Numbered from the stretch's first letter, positions 46,586-55,730 are shown. The stretch: DNA of 64,000 nt from Paenibacillus borealis (GCF_000758665.1 NZ_CP009285.1:3348001-3412000), one strand, 5' to 3'. Translations and numbers: made by a program. The notes: a model not told the origin generated them from the letters alone.

Positions 46586-47443
46586 ATGTACAGAAAGGCC
46601 TATGTTACGGATCTGGATGGAACCCTGCTGAACTCGGAACAGAAGCTTACTGACTACACAGTGCAGGTAATTACAGAAGCGATGGAACGGGGAATCATAA
46701 TCAGCTTCGCTACAGCGAGAGGATTCATCAGTGCAGACAGCGTAGTAGCGGATATTTCCTGGAAATATCCGCTTATTCTTTATAATGGGGCACTTATCTA
46801 TGACAGCATGACGCACAAAGTGATTGCCGGTTACTGGCTGGACCCCGTTATTTCCGGGGAAATCATCACGATAGGGCGAACCTGCGGAATAACTCCGTTT
46901 CATTTCCTGCTGGATGCAGCGGACGGCGAGCGGGTGCTTTATGAAGCGCCTATCCGCACAGGAGATGTGGAGTTTTACAAGTCCCGTATGAATGATGTAC
47001 GTTTCCGTGAGGTGAAGCGGCTTGATTGTCCGCCAGATCACCGGACGGTGGTGATAACTTACATCGGAAGGCTGGAGGAGTTGGCACCGTTGCATCAGAA
47101 AGTGCTTGACCGCTTCGGTTCAGAGGTACATATTCATTTCATGAAGGATATATACATAAAAGATCATTATTTCCTGGAATTCAGCCATCCGGATGCGAAT
47201 AAAAGTCAGGGGCTGAAGCTATGGGCACAGCACATGGGGCTGGATACAGCGGATGTTGTTGTCTTCGGCGACCATTTGAATGATCTGGGGCTGTTTGCTG
47301 CAGCGGGAACAGGTGTCGCGGTGGAGAATGCCCATGAGGATCTCAAAGCTGTCGCACATCGGATTACCGCATCCAACAATGAGAATGGTGTTGCAGTGTT
47401 TCTGGCAGAAACTATGAACAAGGGAGAGATGACAGGTGAGTGA
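46586..47443 (+). CDS. Cof-type HAD hydrolase
   Basis: A 285-residue haloacid-dehalogenase-superfamily protein of the Cof/YxeH group (cap type IIB), a phosphatase of sugar phosphates or similar. Motif I is V-T-D-L-D-G-T-L-L (Asp9 and Asp11), motif III and IV are the late K-S-Q-G and F-G-D-H-L-N-D. Start: ATG at 46586; GTG at 46568 is in frame but overlaps the site. GH9 begins inside its 3' end (GTG at 47436). Confidence 0.88.
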   Translation: MYRKAYVTDLDGTLLNSEQKLTDYTVQVITEAMERGIIISFATARGFISADSVVADISWKYPLILYNGALIYDSMTHKVIAGYWLDPVISGEIITIGRTCGITPFHFLLDAADGERVLYEAPIRTGDVEFYKSRMNDVRFREVKRLDCPPDHRTVVITYIGRLEELAPLHQKVLDRFGSEVHIHFMKDIYIKDHYFLEFSHPDANKSQGLKLWAQHMGLDTADVVVFGDHLNDLGLFAAAGTGVAVENAHEDLKAVAHRITASNNENGVAVFLAETMNKGEMTGE

Positions 47444-49061
47444 ACAGCGTCTTCGTACCATTACAGTGAACCAGGCGGGTTATTCCAGTGCAGGGGAGAA
47501 GCTTGCCCTATTTACCGGAGAGGTGTCCCGTTTCCGTGTTGTTAATCTGCAGACTGGAAGCGTTGTATTTACCGGAGAGACAGGGGAGGGAGTGGAGGAT
47601 AAGCCAAGCGGGAGCCGTGTGCATACCGGTATATTCTCCGCCGTAACGACTCCCAGGCAATACCGGATCGAAGATGAGGATGGACAGGCTTCGCCTGCGT
47701 TTGTAATTGCAGACAAGCCTTACGGGGATCTGCAGCAGGGGTTATTGAAAGCCTTCTATTATTACCGCTGCGGAGTGGAGCTGAGCGGAGAGTACGCCGG
47801 ACCCTGGGGACATGAGGCCTGTCATCTGGCAGCAGGAACGGTAATCGGCCAGCCGGAGCTGAAGCTGGATAGCTGCGGAGGCTGGCATGATGCAGGCGAT
47901 TACGGGAAATATTCCGGGCCCGGTGCCAAGGCCGTTGCTGATCTGCTGCTGGCCTGGGAGCTGTATCCTGCAGCATTTGCCGGTGCCTTCACACTGCCGG
48001 AGAGTGACGGCCTGATGCCGGATGTACTGCTGGAATGCAAAGTCGAGCTGGACTGGCTGTTCAAGATGCAGGAGACCGGCAGCGGGGCTGTGTACCACAA
48101 GCTGACCACACAGAATTTTCCGGGGCTTGAAGTGATGCCGGAAGAGGATACGGCGGAGCTGTATTTCTCCCCGGTGTCCGCTGCGGCTACAGGTGACTTC
48201 GCCGGTGTGATGGCGATGGCGGCGCGGGTCTATAAGCCGTTCGATGAAGCGTATGCTGCCCGGTGCCTTGAAGCTGCAGTCACAGCCTGGAACTGGCTGG
48301 AGGCGCATCCAGAGGAGCCGGGCTTCACTAATCCACCGGGCATTACGACCGGAGAATACGGTGATGAGGAAGATCGCGATGAGCGCTTCTGGGCAGCGGC
48401 GGAGCTGTTCCGGACTACAGGCGGTGAACAATACCATAGCGCAGCCAGAGAATTGGCGAAGCTTCCATTCCCGAAATACAGCCTCGGCTGGGCCGATATG
48501 GGCGGCTATGGCACACTGGCCTATCTGCTGAACGGGGAGGCGCAATCCGAGCCATACCTGTATGCGGAGCTTAAGCAAGGTTTGCTGGCTGAAGCCGCAC
48601 GCCTTCTCCGGCAGAGCCGTAAGGACGGTTACAGAATTTCGCTGCTGGAAGAGGACTATATCTGGGGCAGCAACATGCTGGTCATGAACAATGCTATGCT
48701 GCTGCTGGCGGCAGAGCATTTCAGCGGAAATGCTGAATATGCAGATTGTGCACTGGATCATCTGCATTATTTGCTCGGCCGCAATGTGCTGGGCATCAGC
48801 TATGTGACCGGCTTCGGTGAACATGCGGTTATGCATCCGCATCACCGCCCGTCAGTCGGAGACAATGTAGCCGAACCCGTTCCGGGTCTCGTATCAGGCG
48901 GGCCCGACCGCGGGCTTCATGATGAATATGTGCAGGAGCATCTGCAAGGCAAGCCGGCAGCCCAGTGTTTCGTGGATCATGAAGCCAGCTACTCGACGAA
49001 TGAGGTCACCATTTATTGGAATTCACCTGCGGTATTCGTGACGGCAAGATTCAATTCCTGA
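47436..49061 (+). CDS. GH9 cellulase-type hydrolase, no signal peptide
   Basis: A 541-residue GH9 protein with an N-terminal Ig-like domain (about 1-95) and an alpha/alpha barrel. It has G-G-W-H-D-A-G-D with Asp152 and Asp155 (general base) and Glu523 (proton donor) in T-N-E-V-T-I-Y-W-N, plus H-H-R-P-S. Enzymes of this build include endoglucanases and exo-beta-glucosaminidase-like ones. It lacks a signal peptide, so it acts on imported oligosaccharides. It starts at GTG 47436, overlapping the HAD gene by eight bases. Being downstream of an alarmone synthetase and sugar-phosphatase is unusual. Confidence 0.9.
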   Translation: MSEQRLRTITVNQAGYSSAGEKLALFTGEVSRFRVVNLQTGSVVFTGETGEGVEDKPSGSRVHTGIFSAVTTPRQYRIEDEDGQASPAFVIADKPYGDLQQGLLKAFYYYRCGVELSGEYAGPWGHEACHLAAGTVIGQPELKLDSCGGWHDAGDYGKYSGPGAKAVADLLLAWELYPAAFAGAFTLPESDGLMPDVLLECKVELDWLFKMQETGSGAVYHKLTTQNFPGLEVMPEEDTAELYFSPVSAAATGDFAGVMAMAARVYKPFDEAYAARCLEAAVTAWNWLEAHPEEPGFTNPPGITTGEYGDEEDRDERFWAAAELFRTTGGEQYHSAARELAKLPFPKYSLGWADMGGYGTLAYLLNGEAQSEPYLYAELKQGLLAEAARLLRQSRKDGYRISLLEEDYIWGSNMLVMNNAMLLLAAEHFSGNAEYADCALDHLHYLLGRNVLGISYVTGFGEHAVMHPHHRPSVGDNVAEPVPGLVSGGPDRGLHDEYVQEHLQGKPAAQCFVDHEASYSTNEVTIYWNSPAVFVTARFNS

Positions 49062-49081
49062 TCAGATGAGGAGACGGGACC

Positions 49082-49786
49082 ATGCAGTCTTTCAGGGTCA
49101 TTAGTCTGGATATGTTCCAGACTCTGGTGAATATTCAGGGCAGGAGAGCTGAAGTCTGGAAGCCGATCCTTAATCAGGAGTTCAGCGAAGACAAGTCCCG
49201 GGAGCTGGGCAGCCAGCTGCTCAGTCACTATTTCGCCGTATCAACCGAAGCCCGGGAGAACGGCAGCTTCATCAGCAGTAAGGAGATTTACAGCAGAGGA
49301 TTTCAGAAAGTATTCCTGCAGCACGGCTTGGACTATGATTGCTTGCAGGCTGTAGATAACCTGTTTGCCCAGCATCGGCTGTCCGCAATGTATGCGGACA
49401 CCGAAGCCTTCTTACAGCGCATATGCGGGGAATATCCGGTCTGCATTGTCAGTGATACAGATGAGCTTATGCTGCCTGACTTCTACCGGAATTATCAGAT
49501 GACCCTGTTCACTTCAGAGACTTACCGGTCTTATAAGAATGACAGTCATAACCGGATGTTCGCTGAGGTAATTGCCCATTATGGTGTGGAGCCGGAGCAG
49601 ATTATCCATATCGGAGATTCAGCCTCGGATATTCTGGGTGCAGCCAGAGCGGGAATTAAGTCCTGCTGGATGAACCGGGATCAGCTCGCCTGGGAGCATG
49701 AAGTGAAGCCGGATTATACCGTGGGAACACTGGATGAGGTCTATGACCTTTTATCACCAGTCCGTCCCTTACCCACAGATGAATAA
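49082..49786 (+). CDS. HAD-family hydrolase (dehalogenase-like cap)
   Basis: A 234-residue HAD hydrolase. Motif I is D-M-F-Q-T-L-V (Asp10), with Phe where phosphatases have the second Asp, as in L-2-haloacid dehalogenase-like members (D-x-Y-G-T). The C-terminal half has H-I-G-D-S-A-S-D-I-L-G-A and A-G-I-K-S-C-W-M-N. Thus phosphatase activity is not certain. It follows GH9 after 20 bases and precedes a DinB-type gene. Confidence 0.85.
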   Translation: MQSFRVISLDMFQTLVNIQGRRAEVWKPILNQEFSEDKSRELGSQLLSHYFAVSTEARENGSFISSKEIYSRGFQKVFLQHGLDYDCLQAVDNLFAQHRLSAMYADTEAFLQRICGEYPVCIVSDTDELMLPDFYRNYQMTLFTSETYRSYKNDSHNRMFAEVIAHYGVEPEQIIHIGDSASDILGAARAGIKSCWMNRDQLAWEHEVKPDYTVGTLDEVYDLLSPVRPLPTDE

Positions 49787-49805
49787 TGAAGGAGCCGGGA
49801 GTGAA

Positions 49806-50357
49806 ATGAACAATAACCTGACAGAGCAGGACTTGGAGTTATTGAAGTATCCGATCGGGAAATTTACAGCGGTAGAGAACCGGACGGAGGAAGCGCGGCA
49901 GGAATCCCTTCAGATCATGAAGCAGCTGGCGGCTGAGCTTAGGGATGCTGTAGCGCCGCTTACAGCAGAGCAGCTGGATACTCCTTACCGTCCGGGCGGC
50001 TGGACAGTGAGTCAGGTCGTGCATCATCTGGCGGATACCGGCATGTATGCCTATCTGCGGTTCAAGCGGGGGCTGACGGAAGAAGCACCGCAGGTTCCGA
50101 GCTACAGGCAGGATCTGTGGGCGGAGCAGAGCGATTATAGGGATGAACCGGCGGCGTCCTCACTTCAGCTGGTGGAGCTGCTCAACCGGAGATTCGCGAC
50201 CCTGCTGGCTTCACTGAAGCCGGCTGATTATGAACGGGTCTTCGTAAGCGGCGGCCTGGGCACAATGACGCTGGATGCCGCAGTTCAAAGATATATCTGG
50301 CATAGCCGCCATCATCTGGCCCAGATTACTTCACTAATCCGGCGGAACGGCTGGTAA
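49806..50357 (+). CDS. YfiT-like DinB-superfamily metal-dependent protein
   Basis: A 183-residue four-helix protein that closely follows Bacillus subtilis YfiT from memory: L-D-T-P-Y-R-P-G-G-W-T-V-S-Q-V-V-H-H-L-A-D near residue 57 and Y-I-W-H-S-R-H-H-L-A-Q-I-T near 165, giving the three metal histidines. YfiT is described as a putative metal-dependent hydrolase or transferase. ATG at 49806 follows GGGAG; earlier in-frame ATGs at 49734 and 49779 lie in the previous gene and have no site. Confidence 0.88.
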   Translation: MNNNLTEQDLELLKYPIGKFTAVENRTEEARQESLQIMKQLAAELRDAVAPLTAEQLDTPYRPGGWTVSQVVHHLADTGMYAYLRFKRGLTEEAPQVPSYRQDLWAEQSDYRDEPAASSLQLVELLNRRFATLLASLKPADYERVFVSGGLGTMTLDAAVQRYIWHSRHHLAQITSLIRRNGW

Positions 50358-50381
50358 GTCATATTCATATTCATCAAAAAA

Positions 50382-50424
50382 AGAGCAGATGGAACGGGGT
50401 ATCCCCCTTCCGTCTGCTCTTTTT
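50382..50424 (+). terminator. Rho-independent terminator
   Basis: AGAGCAGA / TCTGCTCT with further imperfect inner pairing, followed by TTTTT; closes the relP-to-DinB unit. Confidence 0.92.
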
Positions 50425-50467
50425 CAGTTGTTCGTTATCTCTGCATCATACGGTATTCTAATGAAAT

Positions 50468-50887
50468 CTACTCCCGGCTGGCTTGAACGATTCTGCCGGC
50501 AATGGCTGCAGGCCCGGTATGCACAGTAGTCATATGATACCCGGTTCCCTCTATATAGCGGAACATACCCAGGTGGCCGGATTGACCCGGAAGCCAGCCG
50601 CCCGCAGCACCCTGCGGCAGGACCATGTCCTTGGTCAGAAACAGATAGCTTTTAGGGAGATCGAGACTGTAGAATTTCTTCAGATCCAGCTTCTGAAAAG
50701 CCGGACCGGCAGGCTCGGGAATGACTTTTTTATACAAATACATTGCTTCGTCAGTCGTTGCTGTATTCACAAACACATCGCGGAATAAGGGGTAAGGGAG
50801 CATAATCGTATTGTTTCCGGAGGCAAAATGGGCCATACCGTCTATACTCCGGAATATGCGGGTCACGGCGACTCTGGCCTCCTGCAA
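50468..50887 (-). pseudogene. C-terminal fragment of an alpha/beta hydrolase
   Basis: A 139-codon frame that matches only the C-terminal half of EstC/salicylate-esterase-like alpha/beta hydrolases: D-L-P-K-S-Y-L-F-L-T-K-D-M-V-L-P (acid strand) and a late G-T-G-Y-H-M-T-T (catalytic-His loop). The oxyanion loop and nucleophile Ser, which should precede it, are absent. No binding site is present at the first usable codon (TTG at 50887). The upstream 150 bases hold a short open stretch and then the promoter side of the cyclase gene. It is most likely a decayed gene. Confidence 0.65.
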
Positions 50888-51037
50888 TGTGATCGAATCT
50901 AATAGACAGGATGCCCGGATCCATGCGTAAAGATGTAATTTCAGGGAAGAAAATGGAACTTAAACTGATTGTGTACTCCAATTCCCAATCGTATATAATT
51001 AGACAATACGGGCTCAGGCAGACAAGGAGGTTGAGGA

Positions 51038-52630
51038 ATGCCTACACCAAAGAGAGCAGAACATAAACCCAAAAGGAAACTCAGTCTTACTTTGCTGCTC
51101 ATGGCCCTGGTGACCATGGTGTTTCTGCTCACAACAACGATTCTGCTCGTTGGTTCTTACCAATCCAAGAAGAAATCCCTGATGGCTACCACGCTTAATC
51201 TGAATTACTCCAATGCGGACAGAATGAGCAAAACGGTGGATTCACTGTTCCGTTCGATGCGCAGCAGCCTGTTATACGGTGCTGAGAAAATATCCGCTAT
51301 GGATTCCGCTGAGCCGGAAGCTATAGATGAATACCTTGAGTTAATGCGCAACAGCAGCAATTACTTCAATTCAATCATCCGGGTGGATGCCGGGGGGAAA
51401 GTGCTGAATAATTCACCCGCTGCCCTTGGAATGGTAGGCAAGCAGATTATGTCTCCTCCGGTGCTGGAAGCGCTGCGGTTGAAGAACGCATACCTGTCTC
51501 CTTCGTATACTTCATCCACGACCGGAAGAATACTTTTTTTCATGAGTGAACCGCTGTATAACAAAGACAAACAATATCTTGGCCAGCTCGGAGGTACGGT
51601 CTATCTCCAGGATTACAATATCCTGAACATGATATTCGGGAACAATACCGTCGATGAGTCGGGTTCCTATTACTATATCGTCAGCTCGGAAGGGCATCTG
51701 CTATTCCATCCCGACAAAGCACGAATGAATGAGGATGTAAGTGACAACGAGGTTGTGCAGCGGATGATGCAAGGGCAGAGCGGGGAAATGATGGGGCGCA
51801 ATACCAAGGGTGTGTTGATGCTCGCTGGTTATTCGGCAGTTCCGGCTAACGGCTGGGGTGTTGTTGTGGTGTCACCGGTCAAAGTCATCAAGGATCAGCT
51901 GCTGGCTCATCTGCGCAAAATCGTATCGTATACTGTGATTCCATTTGTGATCCTGCTGCTGTGCGTATTTGTGCTGGCTCACCGGCTGGCGAAGCCGTTT
52001 GTGGTGCTTGCTGACCTAGTGAACCGAATCGGCAAAGAGAATGTTGAGCTTCCCGATCTGAAGCCTCACTGGAACCGGGAGGTGGACCTGCTGACCAAAG
52101 CGGTGGTCATTGCCTGGACGGATATCCAGAAGCAGACAAACCAGCTTACTCAAGAGGCCATGACGGACCTGCTGACAGGACTTACGAACCGCAGATCCCT
52201 GGACCTGAGCATGAGCCAATGGATTGCGGCGCGGGTGCCTTTTTCTGTAATCGTTCTGGATGTGGATAAATTCAAATTCGTTAACGATACATACGGCCAT
52301 CTGGCCGGGGATGAGGTGCTGAGACAGGTCGCTGAAGTTCTTACCGCAAATATCCGCCCGGGTGATGTGTGTGCCCGTTACGGGGGAGAGGAATTTGTGC
52401 TGCTGCTCCCGCGGACCAGACCTGAGGATGCTTACAATGTGGCCGAACGGATCCGCCAGACGCTTGAGAAAAGCAAGGTACCCTTGCCGATGCAAGTCAC
52501 CTCCTCCCAAGGGATTGCCCATTATCCTACGAATGGCCGTACGCGCGAAGAGCTGCTGGGGAAGGCGGATGAAGCTTTATATACTGCGAAGCATACCGGC
52601 CGGAACCGGACCGTGATTGCCCGCGAATAG
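51038..52630 (+). CDS. Membrane-bound diguanylate cyclase with dCache-like sensor
   Basis: A 530-residue protein: short cytoplasmic tail, membrane helix (about 15-40), an extracytoplasmic Cache-like sensor (about 45-285), second membrane helix (about 287-310), HAMP-like linker and a GGDEF domain. The signature G-G-E-E-F is at 449-453, and an intact inhibitory site R-P-G-D sits five residues before it. It should make c-di-GMP in response to an external small molecule. AGGAGGTTGAG precedes ATG at 51038. A phosphodiesterase for the same messenger is encoded at 44575. Confidence 0.92.
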   Translation: MPTPKRAEHKPKRKLSLTLLLMALVTMVFLLTTTILLVGSYQSKKKSLMATTLNLNYSNADRMSKTVDSLFRSMRSSLLYGAEKISAMDSAEPEAIDEYLELMRNSSNYFNSIIRVDAGGKVLNNSPAALGMVGKQIMSPPVLEALRLKNAYLSPSYTSSTTGRILFFMSEPLYNKDKQYLGQLGGTVYLQDYNILNMIFGNNTVDESGSYYYIVSSEGHLLFHPDKARMNEDVSDNEVVQRMMQGQSGEMMGRNTKGVLMLAGYSAVPANGWGVVVVSPVKVIKDQLLAHLRKIVSYTVIPFVILLLCVFVLAHRLAKPFVVLADLVNRIGKENVELPDLKPHWNREVDLLTKAVVIAWTDIQKQTNQLTQEAMTDLLTGLTNRRSLDLSMSQWIAARVPFSVIVLDVDKFKFVNDTYGHLAGDEVLRQVAEVLTANIRPGDVCARYGGEEFVLLLPRTRPEDAYNVAERIRQTLEKSKVPLPMQVTSSQGIAHYPTNGRTREELLGKADEALYTAKHTGRNRTVIARE

Positions 52631-52638
52631 GGAACAGG

Positions 52639-52667
52639 AGCATCTCCGTATGGGGGTGCTTTTTTTC
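52639..52667 (+). terminator. Rho-independent terminator
   Basis: AGCATCTCC / GGGGGTGCT (two G-T pairs) with GTAT loop and seven Ts. Confidence 0.9.
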
Positions 52668-52761
52668 TGCTGCGGTTGAAATTAATCGTCACCTGGGCAT
52701 TGGCGGATACATATCCTACCTCAGAACGATAAAAACGGCCCCGATGAAAGGAAGGATCTGC

Positions 52762-53577
52762 GTGACCTCTTATATGGATTACACGTCACCTAATACACAA
52801 TTTACGTTTGACATGAATTGCAACACATTATTTAAGAAGGATGACTGCAATTACATCAATGTGCTGGGTATTAAGAATTTGAACACCCTGGAGAATACTT
52901 CGCTGCTTGATATTTATCTCAGCAAATCCAATGTGGTTGAACCGCATTATCATCAGAATGCAGCAGAGCTGGTGTATTGTATATCCGGCAGTGCGGTGGT
53001 ATCTCTGATCAACCCGTTCACCAATGAACTGCTGCATTTCCCGCTTACGCCGGGCCAGGTAGCCAATGTGCCGCAGGGCTGGTGGCATTATGAAGTGGCA
53101 ACGGTGGATTGTACCCATCTGCTGGCTATCTTCGATGCACCGACGCCGGAAGTCATTCTGGGATCAGATATTCTGAGCAAGACACCGGCCAATGTCCTGG
53201 CTCATACTTACTGTTTGAATGAAGCGCTAGTTAAGGAAGCACTTGCTCCCGTTAAGCCCCAGACCTTCATTGGTCCGCCTGCGGATTGCTGTAATCCCTC
53301 GCAGGTCGCTGCCGAGAATATGAAAGGCACCAAAATGGCTCCCGCCAATATGGCGCCTATGATGGCCAATGCGAATATGGCGCCTTATAGTTATCAGCCG
53401 GCTCCGCAGCCTTTTGGATACCAGCCTATGCCGGTTCATGGCTACTACGCCCAGCCATACTCCCAGCCATACTCCCAGCCATACTCCCAGCCGTATGCCC
53501 AGCCTTACCGCCAGCTGCCATATGTTCAGGTCAACCCAAATGCGGCGAATGCTGTGAATGAGACTGGAATCGAATAG
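52762..53577 (+). CDS. Cupin-domain protein with Tyr-Pro-Gln repeat tail
   Basis: A 271-residue protein. Residues about 30-135 form a cupin (E-P-H-Y-H-Q-N-A-A-E near 60, P-G-Q-V-A-N-V-P-Q-G-W-W-H near 97). The C-terminal 90 residues are low complexity, first Met-Ala-Pro-Asn rich, then four or more units of P-Y-S-Q encoded by a 12-base repeat (about 53454-53510). Such tails are common in Bacillales spore coat or exosporium proteins. GTG at 52762, six bases after AAAGGAAGG, is preferred to ATG at 52744. Confidence 0.75.
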   Translation: MTSYMDYTSPNTQFTFDMNCNTLFKKDDCNYINVLGIKNLNTLENTSLLDIYLSKSNVVEPHYHQNAAELVYCISGSAVVSLINPFTNELLHFPLTPGQVANVPQGWWHYEVATVDCTHLLAIFDAPTPEVILGSDILSKTPANVLAHTYCLNEALVKEALAPVKPQTFIGPPADCCNPSQVAAENMKGTKMAPANMAPMMANANMAPYSYQPAPQPFGYQPMPVHGYYAQPYSQPYSQPYSQPYAQPYRQLPYVQVNPNAANAVNETGIE

Positions 53578-53594
53578 CAGAAGGGAATTGATAA

Positions 53595-53638
53595 AAGACG
53601 GCGGTGTATTCTGTGGATTCAGAATAAACTGCCGTCTT
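53595..53638. terminator. Bidirectional terminator
   Basis: AAGACGGC / GCCGTCTT with inner TATTCTG / CAGAATA, between the convergent cupin and MerR genes. Confidence 0.88.
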
Positions 53639-53675
53639 CTTATTTGCCGTCTGCCTCAAGTGATCGATTCTTCAA

Positions 53676-54071
53676 TCAGCGGTTATCCGTGAGCTGGAAC
53701 GATTGCAGGTAATCCTGGATATCATCTTGAGGTGTCTTGAGCAGGCCTGCCAGCATGCTCTGAATAGAGCGCAGTGCTGCAATCTTCTCATCGATCTCGG
53801 TGATTTTATCGCGTACTCTTTCCTTTAACGCTTGGGCATCCATCTCGGAGCCGAGCAGCGCGAGCGCCGCCTGGATTTCTTTCAGCGAATAGCCCAGTGA
53901 TTTGGCATCCTTGATGAATTTCAGCTTCACCAGATAATCATCGGAGTAGATCCGGTATCCATTCGCGGTTCGCCCGGGGACAGGCAGGACGCCGCTGTCT
54001 TCGTAGTAGCGGATGGCAGCCGCACTCAGTCCCGCCCGCCGGGCCAGCTCGCCGCGGGTCATTCCTTCCAT
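53676..54071 (-). CDS. MerR-family regulator
   Basis: A 131-residue MerR protein: helix-turn-helix R-G-E-L-A-R-R-A-G-L-S-A-A-A-I-R-Y-Y-E, wing R-T-A-N-G-Y-R-I-Y, then a dimerisation helix from about 80. No Cys is present, so metal sensing is not expected; the group senses electrophiles or drugs. It follows an alpha/beta hydrolase gene in the same direction (37-base gap), and the promoter of that unit has a MerR-type layout, so it probably controls its own operon. Confidence 0.9.
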   Translation of the reverse strand: MEGMTRGELARRAGLSAAAIRYYEDSGVLPVPGRTANGYRIYSDDYLVKLKFIKDAKSLGYSLKEIQAALALLGSEMDAQALKERVRDKITEIDEKIAALRSIQSMLAGLLKTPQDDIQDYLQSFQLTDNR

Positions 54072-54108
54072 CGGTCAGTCACTCCTTTGATTCGAAATTC
54101 ATATACCG

Positions 54109-55563
54109 CTATTGTCTCTTTTGAGTATACGTCTGGTCAAATTTCACTTCCGGGAACTGGGCTGCAGGGCCTGCCAGAAGAGGCTGCGGCTCGCTTTTGA
54201 AATACTGATCGAAGAATGCCCGCACGTAGGATCTGGTAATATCTACAGTATGCACCGGATCGATGCCGTTTGCGAACAATGCGGGTGACAACAGGGCAAT
54301 GTCAGTAAAGCTCTGGTGGATGAAGTGATCAACCGTGAGATAGTAGGTATCCCCGGTGCTGCGGGTCATTACAGAATTCAGATCGGGAGCGAACTCTTCA
54401 TAGAAGACTTTGTCCTTCTTCGTTACTGACGGATCCAGACTCTGCGCAGTGTTGCCGGACATCACATACATAAACGGCTGCTGCAGTCCGGTATGGGCGA
54501 CCTCCCCCCAGAAGCCGCCTTCCAGACTGACTCCTGCCTTGAACCGCTTATCCCGGGCAAGCGTCTCAGCGGTTGTCGCTCCGCCATAGGAATGTCCGAA
54601 GATTCCTGCCCGGCTCAGATCCAGCTTGCCCTGGAACAGCCCGTTCGGGTCCTGTGTGTTCCATTCAGTCAGAGTATCCAGCACAAAGCTGGCATCAGCT
54701 GCACGGATAGCAACCCCTGTGACATTGTGCGCGTAGAGCTCGGCAGAAGTATCAAATTCGGGATCGGGGTCGTAATACACGGAATGTCCATCAGGATAAG
54801 TTACCTTGGCGGATGTATAGGGATGATCCATCCCCACTACAATATAGCCTTGGCTAACCAATTCCTCAATCACTGACATACTCTGAAACCGGGTAGAGCG
54901 GATTCCCGGAGAGAACAGTAGCACCGGATAGCTGGCTTCTCCGGTGGACAGCTTCGCCCCGTCAACTACATGGGTAGGAATCTCCGTGAGATAGCTGAAC
55001 AGCTGTTTCGGCAATCCGAACACCAGGCTGACCGCTTCCCCTAAGGCGGAAGGATAATGCTCTTTCTTAAGATCTTGGGCATCTTCCGGGTCGACCGGGT
55101 ACCAGACATTGATCATGAGCTCCCGCTTGTCGCCATCTTCAGCACTGAGTGTCTCGTCACGGGATTCATCCGTAAGCTGCCGGGCAATTGTGCCGATTGC
55201 ATAGTTTCCCGTAGGTTCAGGTAGAGTGAATAAGGGCAGCAGTTCACTTAAATATACGGAAACACCTGACACGATCAGGACTATAATCAGCTGCAGGCCT
55301 TTAATCAGCCTACTGAATTTCTTGGGACGGATGCTCCGCTCTTGCTTCACCAGTCTTAGGGTCAGAACGATCAGGACTCCCAACACTGCAGCATAGGCCG
55401 GTGCCATCTGGATACGGTAATGCTCTATGAATCCATGCAGTCCCATAGCTATAATTACGGCCAGCAGCATGACAGTATCCAGCCTGCGGTCCTTCTTCAT
55501 CAATACAATTCCCGCTGTAGCAGCCAGAATCACAATAATAACTACAATCTCTAACCCTCTCAT
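54109..55563 (-). CDS. Membrane-anchored alpha/beta hydrolase (PAF-acetylhydrolase-like)
   Basis: A 484-residue protein with three or four N-terminal membrane helices (within 1-115) and a C-terminal alpha/beta hydrolase domain. The nucleophile elbow is F-G-H-S-Y-G-G near 320, and the region P-V-L-L-F-S-P-G and H-P-Y-T-S match platelet-activating-factor acetylhydrolase-like esterases. The active site should face outside or the membrane surface. First gene of a hydrolase-MerR operon. ATG at 55563 follows GGAGGT. Confidence 0.82.
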   Translation of the reverse strand: MRGLEIVVIIVILAATAGIVLMKKDRRLDTVMLLAVIIAMGLHGFIEHYRIQMAPAYAAVLGVLIVLTLRLVKQERSIRPKKFSRLIKGLQLIIVLIVSGVSVYLSELLPLFTLPEPTGNYAIGTIARQLTDESRDETLSAEDGDKRELMINVWYPVDPEDAQDLKKEHYPSALGEAVSLVFGLPKQLFSYLTEIPTHVVDGAKLSTGEASYPVLLFSPGIRSTRFQSMSVIEELVSQGYIVVGMDHPYTSAKVTYPDGHSVYYDPDPEFDTSAELYAHNVTGVAIRAADASFVLDTLTEWNTQDPNGLFQGKLDLSRAGIFGHSYGGATTAETLARDKRFKAGVSLEGGFWGEVAHTGLQQPFMYVMSGNTAQSLDPSVTKKDKVFYEEFAPDLNSVMTRSTGDTYYLTVDHFIHQSFTDIALLSPALFANGIDPVHTVDITRSYVRAFFDQYFKSEPQPLLAGPAAQFPEVKFDQTYTQKRQ

Positions 55564-55601
55564 TTACAATACCTCCATGAATAAATGTCTATTACATTTA
55601 C

Positions 55602-55633
55602 AGCATAAAGGTTGAGGTATACTTCAAGGTCAA
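55602..55633 (-). promoter_or_regulatory. MerR-type promoter with 20-bp spacer and operator
   Basis: On the minus strand -35 TTGACC and -10 TATGCT are separated by 20 bases instead of 17. The spacer holds the near-palindrome TTGAGGTATACTTCAA (plus-strand reading, 55612-55627). Over-long spacers with a central operator are the hallmark of MerR-activated promoters. Confidence 0.75.
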
Positions 55634-55694
55634 GTCTGGATTTGCCGGAATAATATAAAGGGGATGGAGAACATGTAAGGTAGAGGACAAAAAA

Positions 55695-55730
55695 CGGCAG
55701 TGTGTTCTGAATTCACAGAGCACACTGCCG
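55695..55730 (-). terminator. Terminator after the quinone-oxidoreductase-like gene
   Basis: CGGCAGTGTG / CACACTGCCG with inner TTCTG / CAGAG-type pairing; on the minus strand it runs into TTTTTTG. Confidence 0.85.

Noticed and set aside
47742..48845. 367-codon frame antisense to GH9
   Set aside because: Shadow of a gene with full GH9 motifs on the other strand.
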